49,493 nucleotides of DNA from Burkholderiaceae bacterium (GCA_019751755.1 JAIENA010000070.1:1-49493), one strand, 5' to 3'. Positions 25,753-35,251 are shown, counted from the stretch's first letter. The notes: generated from the letters alone by a model not told the origin. Numbers and translations: made by a program.

Positions 25753-28305
25753 ATGATGGACACGTTGACCACCAACGCGCGCCCAAGCGGCGCGGCCGCT
25801 GGCGCTGCGCCCGGCGCTGAACGGGCGGCGCGGCATGCCGCGATCGAGCAGGCTTGCCGCCAGGCCTGCGGTGCCATTGCGCCGGCGTGGCCGCTGGACC
25901 GCGCCATCGCCGTCAATCCCCACTGGTCGCGGATCGGCCTGCCGCTGCGCCGGGTGGCGGCCCGGATGGCCGTGCTGGGCGGCATACAAGTGTTTCCACC
26001 CAGGGATCAGCAATGGCAAGCCTGGTGTGCCGGCCGGATCGGCGCCGCCGACCTGGCACTGGCATTGCGCCAGTTGCCCGCAGCGCAGGCGGCGGGGCTG
26101 ACGCAGGCACAGTGCGTTGCTGCGCTGCAGGCCGGCGCGCCGCCGGTGCAATTGCCGTTGCTGATCGATGTCCTCGACAACGATCCCGATCGCCATGCCC
26201 GGCTGTCCTGGCGGCAGGCCATCACGCATCAGGTCAGCCAGACTTGCGCCGCCTACTTCGATGAACATCAGGCCAGCTGGCAGCCTGAACGCGACCAGGG
26301 TTTATATGCCTTCTGGCGTGACACCTTGCAGCACGACCACGGCATTGGTTTATTGATGGGGGTGCCGCACATCGGCCGCGCCATCAGCGCCTTGCCGGCC
26401 ACCGCGCAGGACGCCGAGCGCTGGGTCATCGAGCGCCTCGGACTGGCGCCGGCGGTGTGGGCCGATTATCTGGAGTCGGTGTTGCTGACCGTAAATGGCT
26501 GGGCCTCATGGTGCGCCTATCGTGGCTGGCAGGCGGGGTTGGCCGGCGGCGACGATGCACACTTGCGCGAATTGCTGGCGATCCGCTTGGCCTGGGGCGC
26601 GTTGCTGCTGGAGTGCAAGGATGATGCGGCGACCCGGCAGGCGTTTATGGCGTTGCAGCAGGCGTGGAGCGCGGCCCCGCGCGTGTTGCTGCAGACCGAA
26701 CAGGCCATGCTGGTCGACGAGGTATGGCAGTTGGCGTTGGAGATCGGCTATCAGCGTACGCTGGCGCAGCGGCTGGTTGCGGCCAAATGCCACAGCGTCG
26801 CGCCTGCCACGATCGAAGTCCAGGCGGCGTTTTGCATCGATGTGCGCAGTGAACCGCTGCGCCGCGCGCTGGAGTCCGTGTGGCCCGCCATTCAGACCCT
26901 GGGGTTTGCCGGCTTTTTCGGTTTGCCGGTGGCGTACACGCCGTTGGCCACGCCGCTGCGGCGACCCCAGTTGCCCGGCTTGCTGGCCCCTGCGATGGCG
27001 GTGGGCGACTGCGTGGTCAGCGCCGATGCGGCCCGGCGCGATGCCGATGCTGCGCGGCAAAATGCCGCCAGTCGCGCGCGCCAGGCCCGGCTGGCCATGG
27101 CCGATCAGTGGCAGGCGGCCAGCCGTTGGCCGGGCGCGGCGTTCTCCTTTGTGGAGGCGGCCGGGTTCGGCTATCTCGGCAAGCTTGCCAATTGGCTGCA
27201 GCCGGGCAGGCAAGCGCGCGCCCGCGACGATCTGCATGGCGTGCCGACCCGTTACCGCCCGCTGTGCCGTCCACACCTGCTGGGACTGGACCTTGATGCC
27301 AAGGTCGGGTTGGCGGCGCGGATACTGCATGGGATGGGGCTGGCGCAACATCTGGCGCCGCTGGTGCTGCTGGTCGGGCACGGCAGCCAGTCCGCCAACA
27401 ATGCCCATGCGGCGGGACTGGACTGTGGCGCCTGTTGCGGCCAGACCGGCGAAGTCAATGCGCGCAGCCTGGCGCAATTGCTCAACGATCCCGTGGTTCG
27501 GCATGGCCTGGGCGCGCGCGGGCTGACGGTTCCCGAGACCACCGTGTTCGTCGCCGCCCTGCACAACACCACCACCGACGACATCGAGGGCTTTGACCTT
27601 GACCTGTTGCCGCAGAGCGCGCGTGCGCGCTGGACTTGCATGCAAGCGGTGTTTTCCCAAGCCGGCGACCAGGTGCGCCGGGCCCGCGCGGCCAGCCTGC
27701 ACCTCGATCCGGGGGCGTCGCACGACACACTGTTGGGCGCATTGCGGCGCCGTGCCAACGACGGGGCGCAAACGCGGCCGGAATGGGGGCTCGCCGGCAA
27801 CGCGGCGTTCCTGATCGCGCCGCGCCAACGCAGTCGCGGCGTCGCTTTGGAAGGACGGGTTTTCCTGCATGACTATGACGCCAGCGTCGATGCGGACGGC
27901 AGTGTGCTGGAACAACTGATGACCGCGCCGATGCTGGTGACGCACTGGATCAACTGGCAGTACCACGCATCGACCTGCGATCCGCAGCGGCTGGGCAGCG
28001 GCAATAAACTGCTGCACAACGTGGTGGGCGGCAGTCTTGGCGTCTTCGAGGGCAATGGCGGCGACCTGCGCATCGGCCTGTCGCGCCAGTCGCTGCATGA
28101 CGGCCAGCGCTGGCGGCACGAGCCACTGCGTTTGACCGTGGTGATCGACGCGCCGCCAGCGGCGATTGACGCCGTGATTGGCCGCCATGCGGTGGTCCGG
28201 CACCTGCTCGACCATGGCTGGCTGCACCTGTGGCGCTTTGCGCCTGAGGGCTTGCAGCGCTATGCGCACGCCCGCTGGTCCCCGCTCGAGGTGGCGGTGG
28301 CCTGA
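25753..28305 (+). CDS. dabA: DabA: beta-carbonic-anhydrase-like subunit of the DAB pump (DUF2309)
   Basis: 850 aa, with GGAGAAG before the ATG pair. The zinc site expected from the Halothiobacillus protein (C351, D353, H524, C539) is seen here as C361 and D363 in FCIDVRSE, H543 in LVGHGSQSANN and C558 in GLDCGACC, with the same H-to-C spacing of 15. It should hydrate CO2 to bicarbonate one way, powered by DabB. No carbonic anhydrase, Rubisco or carboxysome gene is in the window. In a heterotroph it would supply bicarbonate for biosynthetic carboxylases in air. Confidence 0.93.
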   Translation: MMDTLTTNARPSGAAAGAAPGAERAARHAAIEQACRQACGAIAPAWPLDRAIAVNPHWSRIGLPLRRVAARMAVLGGIQVFPPRDQQWQAWCAGRIGAADLALALRQLPAAQAAGLTQAQCVAALQAGAPPVQLPLLIDVLDNDPDRHARLSWRQAITHQVSQTCAAYFDEHQASWQPERDQGLYAFWRDTLQHDHGIGLLMGVPHIGRAISALPATAQDAERWVIERLGLAPAVWADYLESVLLTVNGWASWCAYRGWQAGLAGGDDAHLRELLAIRLAWGALLLECKDDAATRQAFMALQQAWSAAPRVLLQTEQAMLVDEVWQLALEIGYQRTLAQRLVAAKCHSVAPATIEVQAAFCIDVRSEPLRRALESVWPAIQTLGFAGFFGLPVAYTPLATPLRRPQLPGLLAPAMAVGDCVVSADAARRDADAARQNAASRARQARLAMADQWQAASRWPGAAFSFVEAAGFGYLGKLANWLQPGRQARARDDLHGVPTRYRPLCRPHLLGLDLDAKVGLAARILHGMGLAQHLAPLVLLVGHGSQSANNAHAAGLDCGACCGQTGEVNARSLAQLLNDPVVRHGLGARGLTVPETTVFVAALHNTTTDDIEGFDLDLLPQSARARWTCMQAVFSQAGDQVRRARAASLHLDPGASHDTLLGALRRRANDGAQTRPEWGLAGNAAFLIAPRQRSRGVALEGRVFLHDYDASVDADGSVLEQLMTAPMLVTHWINWQYHASTCDPQRLGSGNKLLHNVVGGSLGVFEGNGGDLRIGLSRQSLHDGQRWRHEPLRLTVVIDAPPAAIDAVIGRHAVVRHLLDHGWLHLWRFAPEGLQRYAHARWSPLEVAVA

Positions 28306-28348
28306 TGGCGCGGTGCGTAAATTTATTGATTTTTATTGTTCGAAAGCT

Positions 28349-28376
28349 CTTGAAAATTCTATGGGCGCTCTCATCT
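28349..28376 (+). promoter_or_regulatory. Sigma-32 heat-shock promoter of htpG
   Basis: CTTGAAA (28349-28355), a 14-bp spacer, then CTCATCT (28370-28376), close to the heat-shock consensus CTTGAAA / CCCCATnT. It lies 55-80 bp upstream of the htpG start. Confidence 0.75.
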
Positions 28377-28430
28377 GGCGAGGGGTTCGTAACACCCTTC
28401 CGCCACATTTAAAAGACTATTGAGGTAAAA

Positions 28431-30341
28431 ATGGCTGACACCAAGCAAACCATGGGATTCCAGGCAGAAGTTAAACAACTGCTGCAACTGATGATCCACT
28501 CTTTGTATTCGAACAAGGAAATCTTCCTGCGCGAACTGATCTCGAACGCCTCTGACGCGTCCGACAAGCTGCGCTTCGAAGCCATCAACAATGATGCATT
28601 GTATGGCAACGATTCCGAACTGAAGATCAAGGTCAGCTTCGACAAGGCGGCCAAAACCGTGACGATTTCCGATAACGGGATCGGCATGAGCCGCGACGAA
28701 GCCATTGCGCACCTGGGCACGATCGCCAAGTCCGGCACCAAGGAATTCTTCGGCAAACTGTCCGGCGACCAGCAGGCGGACGCCGCCCTGATCGGCCAGT
28801 TCGGCGTGGGCTTCTATTCCGGCTTTATCGTGGCCGACAAGATCACCGTGGAAACCCGCCGCGCCGGCGCGGACGCCGCCGACGGCGTGCGCTGGGAGTC
28901 CGGTGGCGAGGGCGATTTCACGGTCGAGCAGATCGACAAGCCGAACCGCGGCACCGACATCATCCTGCACCTGCGCGACGGCGAAGAAGAATTGCTGTCG
29001 TCGTGGAAACTGAAATCGATCATCCGCAAGTATTCCGATCACATCTCGCTGCCGATCGTGATGAACAAGGAAGAGTGGGATGCGGAAAAGAGCGAAACCG
29101 TTGTCAAGGATGAGCTGGAAACCGTCAACCAGGCCAGCGCGCTGTGGGCCCGCAGCAAGTCCGACATCACGCCGGAGCAGTACCAGGAATTCTACAAGCA
29201 CGTCTCGCACGACTTTGCCGCGCCGCTGACCTACACCCACAACCGGGTCGAAGGCCGCAGCGAATACACGCAACTGCTGTACATTCCGGCCAAGGCGCCG
29301 TTCGACCTGTGGGATCGCAATAAGCGCGGCGGCATCAAGCTGTACGTCAAGCGCGTGTTCATCATGGACGACGCCGAGCAACTGATGCCGACCTACCTGC
29401 GCTTCGTCAAAGGCGTGATTGATTCGGCCGACCTGCCGCTGAACGTGTCGCGTGAAATCCTGCAAGAGTCGCGCGACGTGAAAGCCATCCGCGAAGGCTC
29501 GACCAAGCGCGTGCTGGGCATGCTGGAAGAACTGGCGAACGCGGAAGAGCAGGACAAGAAGGACAAGTACGCGACGTTCTGGACCGAATTCGGCCAGGTG
29601 CTGAAAGAAGGCGTGGGCGAGGACGCGGCCAACAAGGACCGTCTGGCCAAGCTGCTGCGCTTTGCCTCGACCCACAATGACACCGAAGAACAGAGCGTGG
29701 CGCTGGCCGATTACGTGGCGCGCCAGAAGGAAGGCCAGGACAAGATTTACTATGTCACCGCCGACTCCTTCAAGGCCGCGAAAAACAGCCCGCACCTGGA
29801 AATCTTCCGCAAGAAGGGCGTCGAAGTGCTGCTGCTGACCGACCGTGTCGATGAGTGGATGCTGTCGTTCCTGACCGAATTCGATGGCAAGGAACTGGTG
29901 TCGGTGGCCAAGGGTGGCCTGGACCTGGGCCAGCTGGAAGACGAAGCGGAGAAAAAAGAGCACGAGGAAACCGAGACCTCGTACAAGGAACTGGTTGAAA
30001 AGATGAAGGGCGCGCTGGCCGACAAAGCCAAGGACGTGCGCGTCACGTTCCGCCTGACCGATTCGCCAGCCTGCCTGGTGGCCGATGAGCACGAACTGTC
30101 GGGCAACCTGCTGCGCATGCTGAAAGCGGCGGGCCAGGCGGCGCCGGAATCGAAGCCTATCCTGGAAATCAACCCGAACCACCCGCTGGTGACGCGCCTG
30201 AAGTATGAAAACGCGGACAGCCCGCAATTTACCGACTGGGCGCACATTCTGTACGACCAGGCGCTGCTGGCCGAAGGCGGTGCGTTGAGCGATCCGGCGG
30301 CGTTTGTGAAGCGGATTAACGAGATGTTGCTGGGTAAATAA
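28431..30341 (+). CDS. htpG: Chaperone HtpG (Hsp90)
   Basis: 636 aa, normal for bacterial Hsp90. The N-terminal GHKL ATPase domain (about 1-230) has [40 protein letters not shown] and [15 protein letters not shown]. The middle domain (about 235-500) has [20 protein letters not shown] with the catalytic Arg. The C-terminal dimer domain covers 510-636. A GAGGT ribosome binding site precedes the ATG. It is a cytoplasmic ATP-dependent folding chaperone, transcribed alone from a heat-shock promoter with a good terminator after it. Confidence 0.97.
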   Translation: MADTKQTMGFQAEVKQLLQLMIHSLYSNKEIFLRELISNASDASDKLRFEAINNDALYGNDSELKIKVSFDKAAKTVTISDNGIGMSRDEAIAHLGTIAKSGTKEFFGKLSGDQQADAALIGQFGVGFYSGFIVADKITVETRRAGADAADGVRWESGGEGDFTVEQIDKPNRGTDIILHLRDGEEELLSSWKLKSIIRKYSDHISLPIVMNKEEWDAEKSETVVKDELETVNQASALWARSKSDITPEQYQEFYKHVSHDFAAPLTYTHNRVEGRSEYTQLLYIPAKAPFDLWDRNKRGGIKLYVKRVFIMDDAEQLMPTYLRFVKGVIDSADLPLNVSREILQESRDVKAIREGSTKRVLGMLEELANAEEQDKKDKYATFWTEFGQVLKEGVGEDAANKDRLAKLLRFASTHNDTEEQSVALADYVARQKEGQDKIYYVTADSFKAAKNSPHLEIFRKKGVEVLLLTDRVDEWMLSFLTEFDGKELVSVAKGGLDLGQLEDEAEKKEHEETETSYKELVEKMKGALADKAKDVRVTFRLTDSPACLVADEHELSGNLLRMLKAAGQAAPESKPILEINPNHPLVTRLKYENADSPQFTDWAHILYDQALLAEGGALSDPAAFVKRINEMLLGK

Positions 30342-30377
30342 GCTGCACAGCATCGCGCGGCCACTGCCGCGCTTCGT

Positions 30378-30413
30378 AAAAGCCGGACCTTCGCGAGAAG
30401 TGCCGGCTTTTTT
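30378..30413 (+). terminator. Rho-independent terminator of htpG
   Basis: AAAAGCCGG pairs with CCGGCTTTT, an inner CTT/AAG pairs around a CGCGAG loop, and a run of T's follows. It ends only 8 bp before the next gene's first ATG. Confidence 0.88.
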
Positions 30414-30420
30414 AACTTGA

Positions 30421-31041
30421 ATGTTATTGATGAACGAATACGATCAACCACAATTTGCCAGTGACATTCCGCCCCTGCGACAGATTCGGGCGGTTTATGA
30501 TGATACGACCATTCGTGTCTACCAGGCTTATTCCGATGCGATTGCGGATAGCGCATTGGTCAATGGCACCTTTGTCTCGCCGCCATTCAAAATGGAGCGC
30601 ATGACCTGGATTAAGCCATCATTTCTCTGGATGATGTACCGGGCAGGCTGGGGTTTCAAAGATGCAGGGCAAAATCGCATCCTGGCTATCGACATATCGC
30701 GTGAAGGATTTGAGTGGGCGCTGGCCAATAGTTGCCTGAGTCATGCCGATCCGTCGATGAGCAAGGAGGAATGGGGGCGGACGAAGGACAACGCGCCCGT
30801 GCGTATTCAGTGGGACCCCGAGCGCGATCTGCATTTGCAGCCGCTGCCGCATCGTGCCATTCAAATTGGCCTGAGCAGGCAGGCGGTTGACCTGTACGTG
30901 AATCAATGGATTCAGCGCGTCACGGATGTGACACCTCTGGCGCACCGCATCCATAGGCTGTTGGAAGACGGGCGCGTGACAGAGGCGCAGAGATTGTTGC
31001 CGCAAGAACGGCCCTATGGCTCGGATACGTATAGCCTGTGA
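30421..31041 (+). CDS. DUF4291-family protein
   Basis: 206 aa (or 203 aa from the ATG at 30430). The family pattern is clear: IRAVYDDTTIRVYQAYSDAIADSALVNG, then MTWIKPSFLWMMYRAGWGFKDAGQNRILAIDISREGFEWAL, then VRIQWDPERDLHLQPLPHRAIQIGLS. The function of DUF4291 is unknown; conserved Tyr/Asp/Arg/Trp residues suggest an enzyme. GC content is visibly lower than in the flanks. The start lies directly after the htpG terminator with no ribosome binding site, so expression is unclear. It looks like a recent insertion. Confidence 0.85.
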   Translation: MLLMNEYDQPQFASDIPPLRQIRAVYDDTTIRVYQAYSDAIADSALVNGTFVSPPFKMERMTWIKPSFLWMMYRAGWGFKDAGQNRILAIDISREGFEWALANSCLSHADPSMSKEEWGRTKDNAPVRIQWDPERDLHLQPLPHRAIQIGLSRQAVDLYVNQWIQRVTDVTPLAHRIHRLLEDGRVTEAQRLLPQERPYGSDTYSL

Positions 31042-31078
31042 TACTTGGGTAGGCACCTTTTTCACTGACAAGGCGAAT

Positions 31079-31642
31079 ATGAACAGCCATCTGATTGTCG
31101 ACGAATATTTTAATAACGGTAATGCCGTCACGCCTGGAATGGCCTCCATGCTAGGAGATCCGGCGCTGCGTCATGCGCTGTATCAGGCACTGCTGAACCA
31201 GCCAGCAGCGTTGTTTCGTCCGTTGCTGCTGTTCGCCCTTGACCTGGAGGTCGAGTTCCGGCAGGCGCTGTTCGAAGGGGCACGGCTTGATCCCGATGGT
31301 TATTACGAAGGTATTTATCACTGTGCGTTTCTGCTGTATCGCGCCGGAGATCCGGTCGATACGTTAAAGCTTTGGCAGGTGAAGCACATCAATATGGACG
31401 TGGGTAGCAGTCTTGGGGCGGAGTACTTTCTCGGGGCTGGCGTGGAAAAAACCATGGCATTGCTTGATGGATGGAGCGATGAGGATGCAATTGCCATCGT
31501 CGAGTACATTAATGACTTCCTTATCCACGACAACTGGCAAGGTGGACGCGAAGCGTGGGAGGCAGAGTGTGTGGCAAGCTTGACCTTTAGCCCGAATGGC
31601 CCCACCGCTCAACCAATCCATTCAGTCCCCAGATGCACCTGA
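31079..31642 (+). CDS. Protein of unknown function in lower-GC segment
   Basis: 187 aa from the ATG at 31079 with AAGGCGA upstream. I do not recognise it. The frame continues upstream but that part has no ribosome binding site. It is acidic and mostly helical (PALRHALYQALLNQPAALFRPLLLFALDLEVEFRQALFEGA; EDAIAIVEYINDFLIHDNW), with no signal peptide or membrane segment. Small, acidic and helical is the profile of immunity-type proteins, but no toxin gene is adjacent. It lies 37 bp after the DUF4291 gene, shares its lower GC and probably entered with it. Confidence 0.72.
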   Translation: MNSHLIVDEYFNNGNAVTPGMASMLGDPALRHALYQALLNQPAALFRPLLLFALDLEVEFRQALFEGARLDPDGYYEGIYHCAFLLYRAGDPVDTLKLWQVKHINMDVGSSLGAEYFLGAGVEKTMALLDGWSDEDAIAIVEYINDFLIHDNWQGGREAWEAECVASLTFSPNGPTAQPIHSVPRCT

Positions 31643-31755
31643 CCAAGGTAACAATCGACCAAGTATTCAGTGCCGAGCGTCGTCGCGGGTAGTATGGGTG
31701 ATTTGTATCGCAAGGCGAACCAGGGGCGGGCCTTATTGACGGCCCTGGCTTTCTC

Positions 31756-32409
31756 CTAGTCTCGCCGCCGCCGCGCCAGCGCCAGCGCCAGCACCAGCAC
31801 CGCTGGCACTCCCAGCAGCAACATGCCCCATTGCGCCGGTTCCGGCACCGCCGTGATCAGGAAGCCGCGGAGCTCCCCTGCCGGATAGGCGGTCGAGTGG
31901 ATGTTCAGGTAGGCGGCGCCCGCGTTCAGCCCCGCGCTGAAAGCCGCTTCGGCGCCCGCCGTGGTGCCGCCGTGGGCGGCCATGAAGGCGGGATTCCAGT
32001 TGCTGGCCAGCGAGGTGTCGTACATCATCGAATACATGCCACCGGACACGCCGGTCGGGAAGCCGCCAAAGGACGGGGTTTCGGTCGCCACCCCGGCCAG
32101 GCCGCTGGAGGGCGTGAGGTTGCAGCAGTGGATATGGGCGGCGGTGTTGAGGCCGGCCAGGCTGATGAAGGACACATCGAGGTTCAACAGGTGTGCGCTC
32201 AGGTCGAAGGTGACGATGGCGGCGCCCATGCCGGGGGAGGCATTGGGCGTGTCTTCCGCCGCGCCGCTCAAGGTGGCGTAATAACTGGTGGATGCCGCAA
32301 CGCTAGGCGCGCTGGCGGCGGCCAGCAGCGCGCACAGCGAGGCGGCCGCCAGGGGGGGGCGGGCGATATTCTCATGTGAGCAACCTTTGATGGATGGGTT
32401 CCTGCCCAT
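31756..32409 (-). CDS. CHRD-domain protein with PEP-CTERM sorting signal
   Basis: About 217 aa if read from the ATG at 32409. The CHRD domain (about 45-180: YYATLSGAAEDTPNASPGMGAAIVTFDLSAHLLNLDVSFISLAGLNTAAHIHC ... AAYLNIHSTAYPAGELRGFL) is followed by VPEPAQWGMLLLGVPAVLVLALALARRRRD, a textbook PEP-CTERM signal for exosortase/archaeosortase-type processing. A better start (ATG 32375, AAAGG ribosome binding site) would give the signal peptide MRISPAPPLAAASLCALLAA. As read it is out of frame across a G8 tract (C8 on the coding strand); nine would restore it. The exosortase is not in the window. Confidence 0.78.
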   Translation of the reverse strand: MGRNPSIKGCSHENIARPPLAAASLCALLAAASAPSVAASTSYYATLSGAAEDTPNASPGMGAAIVTFDLSAHLLNLDVSFISLAGLNTAAHIHCCNLTPSSGLAGVATETPSFGGFPTGVSGGMYSMMYDTSLASNWNPAFMAAHGGTTAGAEAAFSAGLNAGAAYLNIHSTAYPAGELRGFLITAVPEPAQWGMLLLGVPAVLVLALALARRRRD

Positions 32410-32495
32410 ACACTCTAGGTCGCGGCAAAAGGAATGCGAATATTGAAATATTGCATTGCGTGCCATCACGATGGCGCGCGATTTTCGGTTTTCCG

Positions 32496-33407
32496 TTATA
32501 GCGCGGTCCGCAACGCAAACAGCTCCGGGAACAGCACCACATCGAGCATCTTGCGCAGGTAGGACACGCCCGCCGTGCCGCCGGTGCCGGTCTTGAAGCC
32601 GATGATGCGCTCGACGGTGGTGACGTGACGGAAGCGCCAGAAGCGGAACGCGGTTTCCATGTCCACCAGTTTTTCGGCCAGCTCATACAGCGCCCAGTGC
32701 TTTTGCGGGTCGCGGTAGACTTCCAGCCACGCTTCCTTGACGGACTCGTCGGCGACGGTCGGCTGCGACCAGTCGCGTTCCAGGCGCTCCGCTGCGATCC
32801 GCAGGCCGTGGCGCGCCAGCAGGCGGATCGCCTCGTCGTAAATCGACGGTGCGTGCAGCGCCTGCCGCAGCCGCGCATGGTTGTCGGTCGCGCTTTCATG
32901 CACGGCCAGCATGTTCGGGTTCTTGTTGCCGAGGATGAACTCGATTTCGCGGTACTGGAACGACTGGAAGCCGCTGGAGGCGCCCAGGTAAGGGCGGATC
33001 GCCGTATATTCCGGCGGCGTCATGGTGGCCAGCACATCCCAGGCGTGCACCAGCTGGTCCATGATGCGGGCCACCCGCGCCAGCATCTTGAAGGCCGGCG
33101 ACAGATTGTCGGCCTGGATGTTGGCCACCACCGCGTGCATTTCATGCAGCATCAGCTTCATCCACAATTCACTGGTCTGGTGCTGCACGATGAACAGCAT
33201 TTCATTGTGTTCCGGCGACAGCGGGTGTTGCGCCGTCAAAATGCGCTCCAGGCCCAGGTAATCGCCATAGCTCATGGACTTGCTGAAATCCATTTGCGCG
33301 CCGTGCCACTGGGCGTCGCCGGGCGCCGCAGCGGCGGTGGCCGGGGCGGGGTGATGGAACGGGCAGCCGCCGCTGCTGGTCGCTTCGTTGTTGGTGGTGT
33401 CAGTCAT
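32496..33407 (-). CDS. kynA: Tryptophan 2,3-dioxygenase
   Basis: 303 aa. The family core is present: [45 protein letters not shown] with the distal His in the substrate site, and later [17 protein letters not shown] Ser/Cys/His/Ala-rich N-terminal tail (about 1-35, including SGGCPFHH) is extra compared with the shortest homologues. It is a heme enzyme opening the indole ring of tryptophan to N-formylkynurenine. kynU lies directly upstream. The formamidase gene kynB, often in the same operon, is missing here. Confidence 0.95.
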   Translation of the reverse strand: MTDTTNNEATSSGGCPFHHPAPATAAAAPGDAQWHGAQMDFSKSMSYGDYLGLERILTAQHPLSPEHNEMLFIVQHQTSELWMKLMLHEMHAVVANIQADNLSPAFKMLARVARIMDQLVHAWDVLATMTPPEYTAIRPYLGASSGFQSFQYREIEFILGNKNPNMLAVHESATDNHARLRQALHAPSIYDEAIRLLARHGLRIAAERLERDWSQPTVADESVKEAWLEVYRDPQKHWALYELAEKLVDMETAFRFWRFRHVTTVERIIGFKTGTGGTAGVSYLRKMLDVVLFPELFALRTAL

Positions 33408-33416
33408 CAGAGTTCC

Positions 33417-34667
33417 TCAAGTCACAGCGCCGCGTTCGGCGGCCACATCGTATTGCTCGTTGTCGAGGATCTGTTTCAGGATCTCGACCGCATCCCAGAC
33501 GTCGGCAAAGCTGGTATACAGCGGCGTAAAGCCGAAGCGCATGATCTGCGGTTCGCGGTAGTCGCCGATCACGCCACGGCCGATCAGCGCCGCCATCACC
33601 GCGTAGCCATGCGGGTGCGTAAAACTGACCTGGCTGCCACGGCGCGCATGCTCGCGTGGCGTCACCAGGCCCAGCGGATGCCCGCCGCAGCGCTGCTCCA
33701 CCAGTTCAATGAACAAATCCGTCAGCGCCAGCGATTTGGCGCGAATCGCGGCCATATTGGTTTGCGCGAAGACGTCCAGTCCGCACTCGACCAGTGCCAG
33801 CGACGTGACCGGCTGGGTGCCGCACAGGGCGCGGCCGATGCCGCTCGTCGGTGCGAAGTCGGGCGCCATCGCGAACGGTGCGGCATGGCCCCACCAGCCT
33901 GACAGCGGTTGCGTAAAAGCGGCCTGGTGGCGCTGCGGCACCCAGATGAAAGCGGGCGAGCCGGGGCCGCCATTCAGGTATTTATAGGTGCAACCCACGG
34001 CAAAGTCCGCGTTGGCGCTGTTTAAGTCCAGCGGCACCGCGCCTGCCGAGTGGGCCAGGTCCCAGACCACCAGCGCGCCGGCGTCGTGCGCCAGGCGGGT
34101 CAGGGCGGCCATGTCGTGCTGGTAACCGGTGCGGTAATTCACGTGGGTCAGCATCAGTACGGCGGTGTCGTTATCGAGCGCGGCCGGAATGTCTTCCACG
34201 CTGTCGACCAGTTTGACCGTATAGCCCCGGTCCAGCCAGCTCGACAAGCCCTGTGCCATATAGATGTCGGTCGGGAAGTTGGTGCGCTCCGTCACGATCA
34301 CGCGGCGCGCGCCGCGTGCCGGATGACTGGCCTGCATGTGGATCGCGGCCGCCAGCGCCTTGAACAGGTTCAGCGATGTGGTATCGGTGACCACCACTTC
34401 TCCGTCGGACGCACCGATCAGCGGCGCCAGGCGGTTGCCGAGGCGCTTGGGCAGGTCGAACCAGCCGGCCGTATTCCAGCTGCGGATCAAATCCTTGCCC
34501 CATTCGTGGCCGATCACGTGCTGGGCGCGGGCCAGCGACGCTTTCGGGCGGGCGCCCAGCGAGTTGCCATCCAAATAAATGACGCCGGCCGGCAAGTCGA
34601 ACTGGTCGCGCAAGGCCGCGAGCGCATCGTGCGCGTCGCGGGTAAGGCAGTCGTTACGGGTAGTCAT
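33417..34667 (-). CDS. kynU: Kynureninase
   Basis: 416 aa, the usual length. [36 protein letters not shown] at the N-terminus and a PLP-Lys site in [22 protein letters not shown] identify kynureninase, which cleaves kynurenine or 3-hydroxykynurenine to (hydroxy)anthranilate and alanine. It is the first gene of the pair, with 9 bp to kynA. The regulator is not adjacent; a 10-bp palindrome lies in the promoter region. Confidence 0.95.
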   Translation of the reverse strand: MTTRNDCLTRDAHDALAALRDQFDLPAGVIYLDGNSLGARPKASLARAQHVIGHEWGKDLIRSWNTAGWFDLPKRLGNRLAPLIGASDGEVVVTDTTSLNLFKALAAAIHMQASHPARGARRVIVTERTNFPTDIYMAQGLSSWLDRGYTVKLVDSVEDIPAALDNDTAVLMLTHVNYRTGYQHDMAALTRLAHDAGALVVWDLAHSAGAVPLDLNSANADFAVGCTYKYLNGGPGSPAFIWVPQRHQAAFTQPLSGWWGHAAPFAMAPDFAPTSGIGRALCGTQPVTSLALVECGLDVFAQTNMAAIRAKSLALTDLFIELVEQRCGGHPLGLVTPREHARRGSQVSFTHPHGYAVMAALIGRGVIGDYREPQIMRFGFTPLYTSFADVWDAVEILKQILDNEQYDVAAERGAVT

Positions 34668-34690
34668 GACGGGAGATAGTTTAGGTTTAA

Positions 34691-34700
34691 TCTAATTAGA
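34691..34700. promoter_or_regulatory. Perfect palindrome TCTAATTAGA upstream of kynU
   Basis: It lies about 25 bp before the kynU start in an AT-rich stretch, a possible operator for a tryptophan/kynurenine-responsive regulator such as an Lrp/AsnC protein. The assignment rests on position only. Confidence 0.4.
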
Positions 34701-34869
34701 AGCTGAAGTTTAGCAATTTTTAGCGGGGAGGGCGATGGCTACCTGATGGTATTTTTTCACTTTCGTCGATGGAAGTCGCAGGCTTTAGTGGCGAATGCCA
34801 GTGTAAATTCTGACTTTATATTATTTTTCAAAATTTTTGATGTTCTTCAAAGATTTTTCAATTATCCCC

Positions 34870-34896
34870 TAAAGTTCCGTCATGCCGTGCCGTTAC
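34870..34896 (+). promoter_or_regulatory. Sigma-28 (FliA)-like promoter 1 upstream of flhD
   Basis: TAAAGTTC, 11-bp spacer, GCCGTTAC; the E. coli consensus is TAAAGTTT-N11-GCCGATAA. It is on the same strand as flhD, about 390 bp before its start. Confidence 0.7.
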
Positions 34897-34988
34897 CAGT
34901 TTTAGATATGCGAAGAAGCGTATCGGGAACCAAGTGAAGAGTCGCCGAAAAATTTTTGAAAATATTTAAAAATTTTTGCTCAAAACCC

Positions 34989-35015
34989 TAAAGTTCCTCA
35001 AAAGCCTGCCGTTAC
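34989..35015 (+). promoter_or_regulatory. Sigma-28 (FliA)-like promoter 2 upstream of flhD
   Basis: TAAAGTTC, 11-bp spacer, GCCGTTAC. Both core elements are identical to promoter 1, 119 bp downstream of it. The flanks are also related (CCTAAAGTTCC before, TTAGAT after), so the block appears duplicated. It is about 270 bp before flhD. Confidence 0.72.
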
Positions 35016-35108
35016 CGGGTTAGATGTCGCGAAAAAGAGTCAGTTTCCATCGCTGTTTTCAGCTTAAAAAATTGCGTTCTCATTGAAGTCCGACACCCCG
35101 CAAACCCG

Positions 35109-35189
35109 CGCCAATACTGGCGTTGAAGCCTAATCGCCCTGCCTTTGTCAGACAAAGACTGACAGGGCGCGTCCGCCGTTGCCGGACGC
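35109..35189 (+). promoter_or_regulatory. Three consecutive hairpins in the flhD leader
   Basis: Hairpin A is CGCCA-ATAC-TGGCG (35109-35122). Hairpin B is CGCCCTG / CAGGGCG (35135-35141 / 35163-35169) enclosing CTTTG-TCAGA-CAAAG. Hairpin C is GCGTCCG / CGGACGC (35169-35175 / 35183-35189). None has a U-tract. They suggest a structured 5' UTR for post-transcriptional control of flhDC, by small RNA, CsrA-type protein or RNase. Confidence 0.6.
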
Positions 35190-35251
35190 AAAATACAGAG
35201 CTTGTCCACTTCTCCCCACCCGTCCACTCCAGCAGAATGTATCTCAACGGA

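Noticed and set aside
24114..25985. Minus-strand open frame opposite dabB (623 codons)
   Set aside because: Gln/Arg/His-rich shadow that crosses two real genes and the tandem repeat.
28371..30353. Minus-strand open frame opposite htpG (660 codons)
   Set aside because: Shadow of htpG; Val/Phe/Arg-rich with no motif.
31643..31755. Gene remnant or insertion-sequence end after the unknown acidic protein
   Set aside because: Only a weak CCAGGG/CCCTGG hairpin is visible. No terminal inverted repeat or transposase fragment could be read.
34746..34937. Small plus-strand ORF (63 codons) in the flhD control region
   Set aside because: No ribosome binding site, no similarity, and it overlaps the first sigma-28-like promoter.
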